From Acidobacteriota bacterium (GTDB lineage: Bacteria; Acidobacteriota; Thermoanaerobaculia; Multivoradales; JAHEKO01), in assembly GCA_029861655.1 (NCBI GenBank), contig JAOTZA010000119.1, positions 1 through 9,376 on the forward strand: a DNA stretch of 9,376 nt, written 5' to 3'. The translations under genes were made by a program, and so were the position numbers. Position 1 is the first letter of the stretch, and the number at the start of each line of letters is the position of its first letter. Below, in pieces: positions 1 through 7,194 of the stretch. The notes below the pieces were generated by a model that was not told the DNA's origin, did not search any database, and saw only the letters and a list, made by a program, of their open reading frames with translations.

Positions 1-1
1 T

Positions 2-103
2 GCGGAAGAGCAGTTTCTCGCGGCGCTGGAGATCGACCCAAACTTCGCCGACGCCCGTCACAATCTCGCCTTGGCGCGGGCGCGGGAGAGGTCGCCCCGC
101 TAG
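2..103 (+). CDS. TPR-repeat protein, C-terminal end (partial)
   Basis: This is the last 33 codons and the TAG stop of a gene that begins left of the window. The visible peptide starts AEEQFLAALEIDPNFADARH and ends ARARERSPR. It reads as the second helix of one tetratricopeptide repeat (the A..ALEIDPN signature), then the first helix of the next, then a short basic tail. TPRs are protein-protein interaction scaffolds; the role of this protein cannot be judged from so little. The stop codon is 11 bases before a large inverted repeat that could act as its terminator. The frame is supported by the TPR pattern and by the stop being followed by non-coding repeat DNA. Confidence 0.7.
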   Translation, partial: AEEQFLAALEIDPNFADARHNLALARARERSPR

Positions 104-107
104 GCCA

Positions 108-223
108 CACCGAACGAAAAAGGGGGGACACAAACCATTTTGGCGTCCGCGACACCCGCCACATCGGCCTGCGTGCCGGACAAAATGGTTTGTGTCCCCC
201 CTTTTTCGCCCAACCATTCGGTG
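108..223. repeat. REP/REPIN-like inverted repeat, copy 1
   Basis: Two perfect 28-bp arms (115-142 and 181-208) enclose a 38-bp middle. An outer 7-bp pair (108-114 CACCGAA, 217-223 TTCGGTG) extends the structure with an 8-base bulge on the right side. Each arm has A5-G6 followed by ACA at its outer end, so the right arm reads TGT-C6-T5 on the + strand. Inside lie GTCCGCG (145-151) and CCGGACA (176-182). The same GGGGGACA and inner heptamers occur in the repeat at 4371-4452, so both belong to one family. A G/C stem flanked by an A-tract and a T-tract just after a stop codon could also work as a transcription terminator. The resemblance to RAYT-mobilised REP elements is an inference; no transposase gene is in the window. 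Confidence 0.8.
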
Positions 224-323
224 CCGGACCCGTATCAAGACGGAGGGCCGGCGGGTTCGCAGCTGATAACATGAAAAGCTTTTAGCCCTCGACCACCCAC
301 CGCCAAAAAGAGAGAGAATCGAC

Positions 324-2201
324 ATGAAGAGAATCCCGCTCACTCTCCGTCGCGCCGGCACCTTCGCCCTGGTCCTACTTGTGATGGCGGGATCCGGACC
401 CGCCGGAGCACAGGCCGAACAGACTGCGGACAGCCTGTTCTTCGACACCGTGGACGTCAACGTCATCAACATCGAGGTCGTTGTCCAGGACCGCGACGGG
501 AACCCGGTCACCGGGCTGACCCGTGACGACTTCTTGATCTACGAAGATGGAGTCCCGGTCGAAATCTCTAATTTCTTCGAGGTCATCGGCCGAAAGACGG
601 TGGCGGCCGGTGACATGGGTGACACCGGCGAAACGACCGCGGCAGACGACAGCTGGCTGCCGACGCCGGCGACCAAGCGGCTGAACCTGGTGATTCTCAT
701 CGACAACCTCAATATGGGGCCGCAAAACCGGAACTTGATCTTCAAGCAACTGCGCCGGAACCTGGAAGACTACGTCGACTCGCGAGATCGCGTCATGCTG
801 GTCTCGATGGACGGCACGGTCAAGGTGGAACAACCGTTCACCAACAGTCTGCCCGATCTCATGGCGACACTCGACCATCTCGAAAAACAGGTTGGCGCGC
901 AGGTGCGACTCAATATGGACCACAGCCGGCTGCTGCGGGCCATTCACGTCGCCAAACTGCCGCCCGATCCGGGGCTGAGCGACGATCTCGCCGTCATGAC
1001 CGAATACGACCGCGCGGTCGCGCAAGCCGAAGGCCTCAGCCGGGACGTCATACAGCTCGGCGGGTTGAGGCACAGAAAGGTCCAGACGACCGTTCGCGCA
1101 TTGCGGCATTTCACGGACTCGCTGGCTGGGATGCCGGGGCGCAAGGCAGTGCTTTATTTGAGCGACGGCTTGCCGGTTCGTCCCGCCGACTCGCTGACCC
1201 AGGCCTGGATGAACAAGTTCGAGTTCTGGGTCATGTCCGAGGCCGACCGCGTGCGCGACGAGCTTACCGACATGACGATCCTCGCCGGCTCCTCCGAATT
1301 CGACTCGAACGCGGCGTTCGACGACTTGACTCGCTACGCGGCCGCGAACCAGGTCGCGTTCTACCCATTGTCCAATGGCGCCCGTTCTCTCGGCACCAGC
1401 TTGTCCGCCGAGTTCGGCGGCGCCAGTACCGTTTCGGGGGCGGGCCCGATGTCGGCCAACGTGGTCAGCCTCGAGAACATCAACCGAGAAGCGCCGCTGA
1501 TCAAGATGGCGGGAGCCACCGGTGGATTGGCCTTCACGCGCACATCCAACATTGGTGGACTGCTCGAGCGCATGGTCAAGGACTTCAACACGTTCTACTC
1601 GCTGGGCTACGTCAAGGCGGAACTGGACAACGAGTTTCACGACATCAAGGTCAAGCTGGTCAACCCGGGGCTCGAGGTGCGGCACCTCGGTTCTTACCGC
1701 AAAAAGGACCCCATGGGAAACCTGGAAGACCTGACCCTCTCCGCTCTTCACTACGACCTCGAAGACAACCCGCTCGGCGCGCGGCTGGACCTCGGCGAGC
1801 AAGTCGCCACCGAAAAGAACAGCTACCAAGTGCCGGTGATGCTCAAGATTCCGTTCCAGAGCCTGCTGCTGATACCGCGCGGCGACGTCCATGAGGGCAA
1901 GCTCTCGGTGCTGGTGATCGCGCGCGACGACAAGGGCGGCGTCTCGAAGATGCAACGTCTCGATGTTCCAATCCAAGTCCCCAACGAGCAGATGCTCGAG
2001 GCGATGGGCGGCGTGGCCGCCTATCCGCTCCAGTTGGAGCTCAACCGGGGCCGCAAGCACATCTCGGTCGGTGTCCGTGACGAGATCGGAAGAGTCGATT
2101 CGACTCTCAGTCTGCGCGTGGCTGTCGGGAACGTCGGCAACGCCGACTCCGCAGGGTTCGATCTGAGCCGCGGAAACGAAGGCGGAAACGGCGGCGGATG
2201 A
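324..2201 (+). CDS. Secreted VWFA-related domain protein
   Basis: A 625-residue exported protein of the VWFA-related family typical of Acidobacteriota. Residues 1-31 form a Sec signal peptide (basic MKRIPLTLRR, hydrophobic FALVLLVMAG, likely cleavage after GAQA). Residues about 43-90 are the N-terminal beta domain of this family (NVINIEVVVQDRDGNPVTGL, then DDFLIYEDG). The von Willebrand A fold spans about 119-430. The usual DxSxS metal site is replaced by DNLNM (127-131), while the later Asp of LSDG (D281) is kept. GYVKAELDNEFHDIKVKLV (429-446) is the usual closing segment of the family. Residues 468-602 form an extra beta-rich domain, and the tail is Gly/Asn-rich. The ATG at 324 follows a weak purine-rich site (AGAGAGA) and starts directly at the signal peptide. 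The stop overlaps the next gene. A role in extracytoplasmic adhesion or complex assembly is inferred; the ligand is unknown. Confidence 0.88.
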   Translation: MKRIPLTLRRAGTFALVLLVMAGSGPAGAQAEQTADSLFFDTVDVNVINIEVVVQDRDGNPVTGLTRDDFLIYEDGVPVEISNFFEVIGRKTVAAGDMGDTGETTAADDSWLPTPATKRLNLVILIDNLNMGPQNRNLIFKQLRRNLEDYVDSRDRVMLVSMDGTVKVEQPFTNSLPDLMATLDHLEKQVGAQVRLNMDHSRLLRAIHVAKLPPDPGLSDDLAVMTEYDRAVAQAEGLSRDVIQLGGLRHRKVQTTVRALRHFTDSLAGMPGRKAVLYLSDGLPVRPADSLTQAWMNKFEFWVMSEADRVRDELTDMTILAGSSEFDSNAAFDDLTRYAAANQVAFYPLSNGARSLGTSLSAEFGGASTVSGAGPMSANVVSLENINREAPLIKMAGATGGLAFTRTSNIGGLLERMVKDFNTFYSLGYVKAELDNEFHDIKVKLVNPGLEVRHLGSYRKKDPMGNLEDLTLSALHYDLEDNPLGARLDLGEQVATEKNSYQVPVMLKIPFQSLLLIPRGDVHEGKLSVLVIARDDKGGVSKMQRLDVPIQVPNEQMLEAMGGVAAYPLQLELNRGRKHISVGVRDEIGRVDSTLSLRVAVGNVGNADSAGFDLSRGNEGGNGGG

Positions 2202-4372
2202 TCACGGCGCCATCGGCGACATCGGCGAACGGCGCCGCGAGAACCGCGGCCCTTGCAGCCCTGCTGGCGACCTCTTTCAACGTTCACGCCGCCGGGCCGC
2301 TCGAAAGTCAGACCGTCGAAGATCCGTCACCGGTCGTCGGCGTGGCTAGCCCGTTCGAACGCGCTACGACGCTCCAAGCCCACGAGCTTCGCGGCTTCCG
2401 GGCGTCGGTCGCCAACCAGTTGTTGTCAGCGACCGAACTGGGCGAGATCGCCATCGCGGTGCTCGCCACGCCCCTCGATCTCGCCGGTGACAGGGTTCGC
2501 GTTCCGTTTTTTGTCGAGATCGACGGCGCCTCGTTTCTCGAGCACAACAACGCAGCCCTGCCACGAGTCGAGATCTATGCCTATGCCCTCGAGGAGGGGG
2601 CGGTGGCCTCCTACTCGAGCGGCGTCTTCACAGTCGATCTCGCCACTCTGGGCGAGGCGGTCTGGGCGAGCGGTCTCAAGTTCTACGGCCAGCTGGAGCT
2701 CGATCCGGGCTCCTATGACCTGCGGGTCCTGGTCCGGAACTTCCAGAACGGCGCCAGCGGGCTGCGCTCGGTACCCGTCACGGTGACTCAGAAAGACGCA
2801 GGCACGCCACATCCGATCGTGGTGTTCCCCACTCCAAAGCAAAGAGACAGCTGGGTGACGGTACGGCAGGCGAGGGGGCTCGACGGTTCGAGCCGACCCT
2901 ACCCTCTCGTGTCAGGAGACGAAGCGATCACGCCGGCCGCGCGCCCGGTTGCGACGAGCGGCCGTACGATCCAGGCGGTCCTTTTCGACGCCTCCGGGGC
3001 CGCTCCCTTGAAATCGGGACGTGCCCAGGCGATGCTGCTGGGCGAGACCGACCGAGTCGCCGCCGAGGCGAGGTTCGACCTGGCGCCGCCGAGGGTGACT
3101 TCCGACGGGACCGTACGCTCACAACCCTTCGAGTTCAAGTTTGGCGAACTCGCTTCCGGTGAGTACAACCTGCACTTCGAGTTCGAACGTCCCGATGGCG
3201 ACCCGAGCCGCGTCACCACACAACCGATTATCGTCGCCGAGGAATCCACCCGCGAGCGCGATCTCCTGTGGGTCGATCTGCGCTGGCTTGTTCGGGCGCA
3301 GGACAAAGCCGCGCCCATCGACGTCCCCTTGGCGACCACGCGCGCGCGAAAAGAAAAACCCCCCTCCTCCAGGCGAAACGGCAGTCGGATTATCGCCAGG
3401 AACGCCCAGGCATACAAAGCCGCTTTGGCCTTGCTCGGCCATGGGGAGATGCCGCAGGCGAGGACCGCCCTTTTCGACCTCGAGTCGGAAGCCATGGCAA
3501 AGGTCTCGACCAGAGGTCTCGAACGCCTGCGGGCGGCCCAACTCGAGGTCGCCGAGGCCCTTGTAGCCAAAGACTCCGACAGTCTCTTACCGGTCATCGA
3601 GTTTCATCACTCAATCTATCTCGGCTATCGAAGTCGCCGCCTCTTCTCGCTGGCAACCCACGCGCGCCGCCTCGTCGAGGACCTCTCCGACATCTATGTC
3701 GTGAAGGGAGGAGCTCCGACGAATGCGGCAAATGCCTTCGTCAGTCTCGCCGGCTATCTGCAGGAGGCACAGCTCCTCAGCTCGAGCGAGCGGCTGTTTC
3801 TGCGTGCTCTCGAGCGTGACCCGAGCAACGTCACCGCGTTGCTCGGCCTGGCCGCCAACTTCGAAAAGGGAGGTCACTACAATGACGCGATCGGCTATCT
3901 GGAACGACTGATCGAGGTCGATCCCGACTCGAGCGAAGGCCTGCTGCGATTGGCCGTAAACCTCCAGCGAGTCGGCACACTCCCGCGAGCTCAACAGCTC
4001 TTCTCCGATGTCCTCGAGGGCTCGGGTCCGGCCTGGGTTCGCTGTCTGGCCGCCGAAGAACTAGGCAGAGCCTATCTGCGCGCCGGCGACCTGACCCGCG
4101 CCGTCGAAGTTCTCGAGAGGGCCTTGCCGATCGCGCCCCGCGAGCACAGCCCCTACGTACTTCTGGCATATCTTTACGATCGTCTTCACCAGCCGGCCAA
4201 GGCACTCGAAATGGTCAGCACACCGATCCCTCGTCCTGACGACCGGGCTTCGGCGCGCCAGGTGTACGATTCCTGGCCCTTTGCCTCCATGAAGACTTCC
4301 CGGGAAGCCCTCTCGAAGTTGGCGGCAGCCGGGCTACCCGCCTTGTCGCGTCTTCTCGACGGCGCGGCCTGA
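2198..4372 (+). CDS. Secreted beta-domain and TPR-repeat protein
   Basis: A 724-residue protein of unknown function. Its ATG overlaps the upstream TGA (ATGA), which points to translational coupling with the VWFA-related gene. Residues 1-32 look like a signal peptide (TAALAALLATSFNVHAAG). Two beta-rich regions follow. The first, about 80-198, contains YGQLELDPGSYDLRVLVRNF, a pattern I associate with the extra domains of VWFA-related proteins. The second, about 255-347, repeats the same style (FGELASGEYNLHFEFERPDG). Residues about 355-500 are mostly helical and charged. About 505-672 are at least four TPRs, including LFLRALERDPSNVTALLGLA and IGYLERLIEVDPDSSEGLLR. The protein probably acts outside the cytoplasm as a scaffold with the upstream gene product; this is inferred from coupling and domain content. 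The TGA stop shares its last two bases with the inverted repeat that follows. Confidence 0.85.
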   Translation: MITAPSATSANGAARTAALAALLATSFNVHAAGPLESQTVEDPSPVVGVASPFERATTLQAHELRGFRASVANQLLSATELGEIAIAVLATPLDLAGDRVRVPFFVEIDGASFLEHNNAALPRVEIYAYALEEGAVASYSSGVFTVDLATLGEAVWASGLKFYGQLELDPGSYDLRVLVRNFQNGASGLRSVPVTVTQKDAGTPHPIVVFPTPKQRDSWVTVRQARGLDGSSRPYPLVSGDEAITPAARPVATSGRTIQAVLFDASGAAPLKSGRAQAMLLGETDRVAAEARFDLAPPRVTSDGTVRSQPFEFKFGELASGEYNLHFEFERPDGDPSRVTTQPIIVAEESTRERDLLWVDLRWLVRAQDKAAPIDVPLATTRARKEKPPSSRRNGSRIIARNAQAYKAALALLGHGEMPQARTALFDLESEAMAKVSTRGLERLRAAQLEVAEALVAKDSDSLLPVIEFHHSIYLGYRSRRLFSLATHARRLVEDLSDIYVVKGGAPTNAANAFVSLAGYLQEAQLLSSSERLFLRALERDPSNVTALLGLAANFEKGGHYNDAIGYLERLIEVDPDSSEGLLRLAVNLQRVGTLPRAQQLFSDVLEGSGPAWVRCLAAEELGRAYLRAGDLTRAVEVLERALPIAPREHSPYVLLAYLYDRLHQPAKALEMVSTPIPRPDDRASARQVYDSWPFASMKTSREALSKLAAAGLPALSRLLDGAA

Positions 4373-4460
4373 TTAAGGGGGACAGGCACCCTTAATGTCC
4401 GCGCCGAGGGTTCCGGACAGCTCTACATTAAGGGTGCCTGTCCCCCTTAATCCCCCTTAA
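4371..4460. repeat. REP/REPIN-like inverted repeat, copy 2, with tandem decamer
   Basis: Perfect 28-bp arms lie at 4371-4398 and 4425-4452 around a 26-bp centre. The outer part of each arm is GATTAA-GGGGGACA, and the variable part is GGCACCCTTAAT. The centre holds CCGGACA (4413-4419), and GTCCGCG (4397-4403) begins in the left arm, as in copy 1. TGTCCG and CGGACA can pair as an alternative inner stem with a 5-base bulge. The decamer TCCCCCTTAA is repeated in tandem at 4441-4450 and 4451-4460. The element occupies the whole space between two convergent genes and contains both stop codons (TGA 4370-4372 partly, and TAA of the - strand gene at 4449-4447). It could serve as a bidirectional terminator. 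The arm motif resembles palindromes I have seen scattered in GC-rich bacterial genomes; the link to RAYT transposases is inferred. Confidence 0.85.
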
Positions 4461-5667
4461 TCTCGACCGCCCGGACATAGTAACCGGCATCGAGGCGCCG
4501 TGTCGAGATCATGGGGTCATCCACCCGTAGCTGGATCAAGTAGCGCCCGGGCCTCTCGGGACGCCAATCGTGACTCCACAACCCCCACGAACCCGATAAT
4601 GCCCTCCTCGGCTGGTGAGTAACTCGCCGGTAAGGCCCGTTCGGCGCAAAGCGGATCGCCAGGCGATCGCCGCCAAGCCTCGAGTCATCGCCTCCCCAGC
4701 TCAGACCGCTGATCCGGTAGACCCGGCGGTCTTCGACTTGCCACGCTTCTACGCGCGTCGCCATCGCGGCCAGATCTACCGTCGCCGGCCGGTACTCGGC
4801 GGCCATCTTTGGGGTTCCGCTTTGATGCGTGCGGCTGGCGAACTCGATCATCTGATTTGTCGCGGGTTGCCGGTCGTCCACGACTTCGACACGCTCTACC
4901 CACTTGACGCAACAGCACCCATACCACCCGGGGACGACGAGGCGTACCGGGTGACCGTGGTCCGGTGACAATGGCGCGCCGTTCATGGCTGTCGCTAGAA
5001 AAGCGCCCGTCGATTCGAGATCTTTCAAGGGGAATACCCAGGAACAACCACCCGAGGAGTTGGTCGAGGCCGCCGAGTGGGTATCGAATCCGGACACCCG
5101 CACCGAGGCTGCCTCCGGTAAGGGCCCGGCCTCCTCAAACAGGGTGGAGAGAGGAACACCGGTCCAACTGGCGGCGCTCAGCAGCCCGAAGCGAACCCAG
5201 CGGCTGTTGCCCGCGCATTCCATAACGTGGATGCCCCGATCGCTGCTCCGTCCCGCGAGCCGAGCCGCGTCCAAGTCCTGCTCCTTCCCGACCCATCCGT
5301 CGACCCGGAGTCGCCACGGTTGCGGAGTCTCGAGACCATCCGGCTTCCCGGTCCGAATGAAAAACTCGTTGGAAGGAGTCAGCAGACGATCGGGCACGAC
5401 CCGAGCGTGGTCCGTATAGAGACGGGTGTCGAGACCATCGTGGATGCGCTCTCCCAACGGCGCGTCGGGCTCGAGTTGAAATGGAACCCGTCCGATGAGC
5501 GTCCCGTTGGGAGCAGGAAACGACGTGTCCGAAACCGACTCCAGAGCCAAAGCGACCCGCGGATCCAGCAACAGGGCTCCGCCCACTCCGAGCACCCCAC
5601 CCAGGAAACCGCGCCGGCTAGGGGCCGCTCTGCGGTAGGATTCTTCCGAGAAACCTCGATCGTTCAT
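4447..5667 (-). CDS. Tat-exported sulfite-oxidase-type molybdoenzyme
   Basis: A 406-residue molybdopterin-dependent oxidoreductase of the sulfite oxidase superfamily. The Tat signal is SRRGFLGG (17-24) followed by a hydrophobic stretch, so it should be exported folded with its cofactor. Residues about 50-265 are the Mo-binding domain. C151 in HVMECAGNSR is the expected thiolate ligand to Mo. H237, R242 and K255 in HGHPVRLVVPGWYG...VKW have the spacing of cofactor-binding His/Arg/Lys in animal sulfite oxidase, as I recall it. Residues about 275-400 match the C-terminal dimerisation domain (SGLSWGG, WSHDWRPERPGRYLIQLRVDD). This favours a sulfite-oxidase-like enzyme over the shorter YedY/MsrP type, but the substrate is not proven. 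No cytochrome or heme partner gene is in the window. The three successive cysteines C251-C253 are unusual. The last residues, IKGD, and the stop are encoded by the tandem repeat at 4441-4460. The shine-dalgarno is weak (GGACGA). Confidence 0.88.
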   Translation of the reverse strand: MNDRGFSEESYRRAAPSRRGFLGGVLGVGGALLLDPRVALALESVSDTSFPAPNGTLIGRVPFQLEPDAPLGERIHDGLDTRLYTDHARVVPDRLLTPSNEFFIRTGKPDGLETPQPWRLRVDGWVGKEQDLDAARLAGRSSDRGIHVMECAGNSRWVRFGLLSAASWTGVPLSTLFEEAGPLPEAASVRVSGFDTHSAASTNSSGGCSWVFPLKDLESTGAFLATAMNGAPLSPDHGHPVRLVVPGWYGCCCVKWVERVEVVDDRQPATNQMIEFASRTHQSGTPKMAAEYRPATVDLAAMATRVEAWQVEDRRVYRISGLSWGGDDSRLGGDRLAIRFAPNGPYRRVTHQPRRALSGSWGLWSHDWRPERPGRYLIQLRVDDPMISTRRLDAGYYVRAVEIKGD

Positions 5668-5805
5668 CGTCGTCCAGTCTGCACTAGATCTCCGTCTCCA
5701 TCAAGACAGCTCTCCAAGCCGACGCCATCGAGAGCGCTTGGCGGGGACGTGTTAATCTCGCTCGTCGGTAGCAGCCCGTTACTCCCCCTTCGAGACCCTC
5801 ATCGC
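5668..5805. promoter_or_regulatory. Divergent intergenic region, probable promoters
   Basis: This 138-bp spacer separates the start codons of the - strand molybdoenzyme and the + strand phosphatase-fold gene, so promoters for both should lie here or just inside the genes. The only + strand candidate I can point to is TCGAGA (5728-5733), 17 bases, then GTTAAT (5751-5756). It matches the sigma70 consensus at 8 of 12 positions and may be chance. I see no clear operator palindrome or riboswitch. Confidence 0.3.
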
Positions 5806-7161
5806 ATGAAAGCTCTCTCAGCCCTGCTCGCTGCGGTCTGTCTCGCTTGTCTCCCGGGATTCTCGGTCGCGGGCTCGGCCTCGACCGAGCCGCAAACCGA
5901 GAAGAGACCCAAGGTCCTGTTTGTGGGTGTCGACGGCGCCAGCTGGAAGGTCATCGGGCCGCTGCTAAAGAGCGGTCAGCTCCCCGCCCTGGCCCGCCTT
6001 CACCGCCAAGGCGCCCACGCTCCCGATTTCGACACCCTCGAGGAAGCCGTCGCTTCACCGTTGATCTGGACGACGATCGCCACGGGGCGCACTCCCGCCG
6101 ATCACGGGATCGAGTCCTTCGTCACTCCGCTCCCCAACGGCGCCATGGTCCCGGTGACCAGCAGCAGCCGCAAGGCCCGCGCCATCTGGGAGATCGCGAA
6201 CCGGAACGGAATGACTGCCGGCATCATCGGCTACTGGGCCAGCTGGCCGGCCGAACGGATCAGGGGCTATGTGATCACCGATCACGCAAACGCCGCCTTC
6301 TCGGAGTTTCTCGTCCGCGACGGCCGGTTATGGCGAGGCGCCGATCCCGCCTTTCTGAGTCGTCTGCGCCGCGACTTCTATCCTCCGGACATTGGGGCAA
6401 CGCTGGCCAAGCACTGGATCACACGTGAAGATTTTCCGTACCAGGACCTCCAGGACCGGGCCGGCTACTCTCCGGAGCAGACCGAACAGCTCGGCAAGGC
6501 ACCCTGGAATGTCTTTGGCGACTACTACTCGCTCCTCAAGACGATGTATCGCGTCGATTTTCCACTCTTTCTGATCGCGCAGGATTTGATCTCGAGTCGA
6601 CCGACGGATCTCGTCATGCTGTACCTCCACGGTCCGGATCCCATCCAACACGTTGCGTGGGATCTCGCCGAGCCCGGGGCTTTTGAGGAGCCCAACGCGA
6701 ACCTCGAGCGGGATCGGGGACTCGTCGAGGGTGTCTACCGCGCGGTCGACAGTATGCTGGGCGAGCTGTTGGAAGACATCGACGAGAACACCTGGGTAAT
6801 GGTCGCCTCGGACCATGGCGTCCAGGCGTCGACCGCCGACCGCAGTCGTCCCGGTGAGCATCCCTATAGCGCCAAGGGAGTTCTCTTCCTCGACGGGCCA
6901 CACGTCAAGCCCGGCTACAGGATCAAGGGCGCGACACCCTACGACCTCATGCCGACTCTCGCGTGGCTTCTAGACATCCCTCTCTCCGAAGAGCTCGAGG
7001 GCAGGATTCTGACAGATGCCTTCGAGGCGGAGTTCGTCTCCGCCCGGCCGGTAACCAAGGTGGCGAGCTATGGTGCCCGCGAGACCTCGACGCCGCAGAA
7101 GTCAGAGGGCGACAAGTTGATGCTGGATCTGCTCAATGCTCTCGGCTACATCGAGAACTAG
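5806..7161 (+). CDS. Exported alkaline phosphatase superfamily protein (type I phosphodiesterase-like)
   Basis: A 451-residue exported hydrolase of the alkaline phosphatase/nucleotide pyrophosphatase fold. Residues 1-25 form a Sec signal (MKALSALLAAVCLACLPGFS...). Expected two-metal ligands are all visible: D43 (FVGVDGAS), D278 and H282 (GPDPIQHVAW), D336 and H337 (VASDHGVQ), H352 (GEHPYS). The nucleophile is probably S84 in the segment ASPLIWTTIATG, followed by RTPADHGI. The chemistry is hydrolysis of a phosphate ester or phosphodiester; the substrate is not readable. The C-terminal LLNALGYIE resembles linkers that in related acidobacterial proteins precede TPRs, but this one ends there. I chose the ATG at 5806. 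The frame stays open upstream to 5227, but those 193 codons lie mostly antisense to the molybdoenzyme gene and lack family similarity, while 5806 begins exactly at the signal peptide. No convincing ribosome binding site precedes it. Confidence 0.85.
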   Translation: MKALSALLAAVCLACLPGFSVAGSASTEPQTEKRPKVLFVGVDGASWKVIGPLLKSGQLPALARLHRQGAHAPDFDTLEEAVASPLIWTTIATGRTPADHGIESFVTPLPNGAMVPVTSSSRKARAIWEIANRNGMTAGIIGYWASWPAERIRGYVITDHANAAFSEFLVRDGRLWRGADPAFLSRLRRDFYPPDIGATLAKHWITREDFPYQDLQDRAGYSPEQTEQLGKAPWNVFGDYYSLLKTMYRVDFPLFLIAQDLISSRPTDLVMLYLHGPDPIQHVAWDLAEPGAFEEPNANLERDRGLVEGVYRAVDSMLGELLEDIDENTWVMVASDHGVQASTADRSRPGEHPYSAKGVLFLDGPHVKPGYRIKGATPYDLMPTLAWLLDIPLSEELEGRILTDAFEAEFVSARPVTKVASYGARETSTPQKSEGDKLMLDLLNALGYIEN

Positions 7162-7194
7162 CCCGAAACGCCGGGAGCTCGGCTAGTGTTTCGA
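7151..7194. terminator. Possible bidirectional terminator at convergent junction
   Basis: A perfect 7-bp pair, ACTAGCC (7157-7163) and GGCTAGT (7181-7187), continues outward as TCGAGA with TTTCGA (one bulged G at 7188 and one G-U pair). This gives a 13-bp stem around a 17-base loop. It spans the gap between the phosphatase-fold gene and the convergent copper-protein gene, and each arm contains one of the two TAG stops. There is no strong U-tract, so intrinsic termination is only possible. Confidence 0.35.

Noticed and set aside
274..283. Short palindrome AAAAGCTTTT upstream of the VWFA-related gene, and a nearby TGATAACAT that resembles an extended -10
   Set aside because: A 10-bp AT palindrome is too short to call an operator, and no convincing -35 element lies at the right distance. 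The small frame ATG-AAA-AGC-TTT-TAG (271-285) overlapping it is too short to support as a leader peptide.
375..2060. A 561-codon open frame on the - strand opposite the VWFA-related gene
   Set aside because: The + strand frame has a signal peptide and clear family motifs. The antisense frame has no recognisable domain, is rich in Arg/Val/His/Gln/Asp, and is the usual by-product of GC-rich codon use.
2899..3597. A 232-codon - strand open frame opposite the beta/TPR protein gene
   Set aside because: Low-complexity, Ser/Arg/Ala-rich translation without domains; it shadows a well-supported + strand gene.
4371..4460. CRISPR or direct-repeat array
   Set aside because: There are only two decamers in direct tandem, and the main structure is an inverted repeat without regular spacers.
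5227..5805. 193-codon N-terminal extension of the phosphatase-fold gene
   Set aside because: Most of it is antisense to the molybdoenzyme, whose family motifs are certain. The true N-terminus is marked by the signal peptide at 5806. An in-frame GTG near 5749 is possible but would put an odd leader before the signal peptide.
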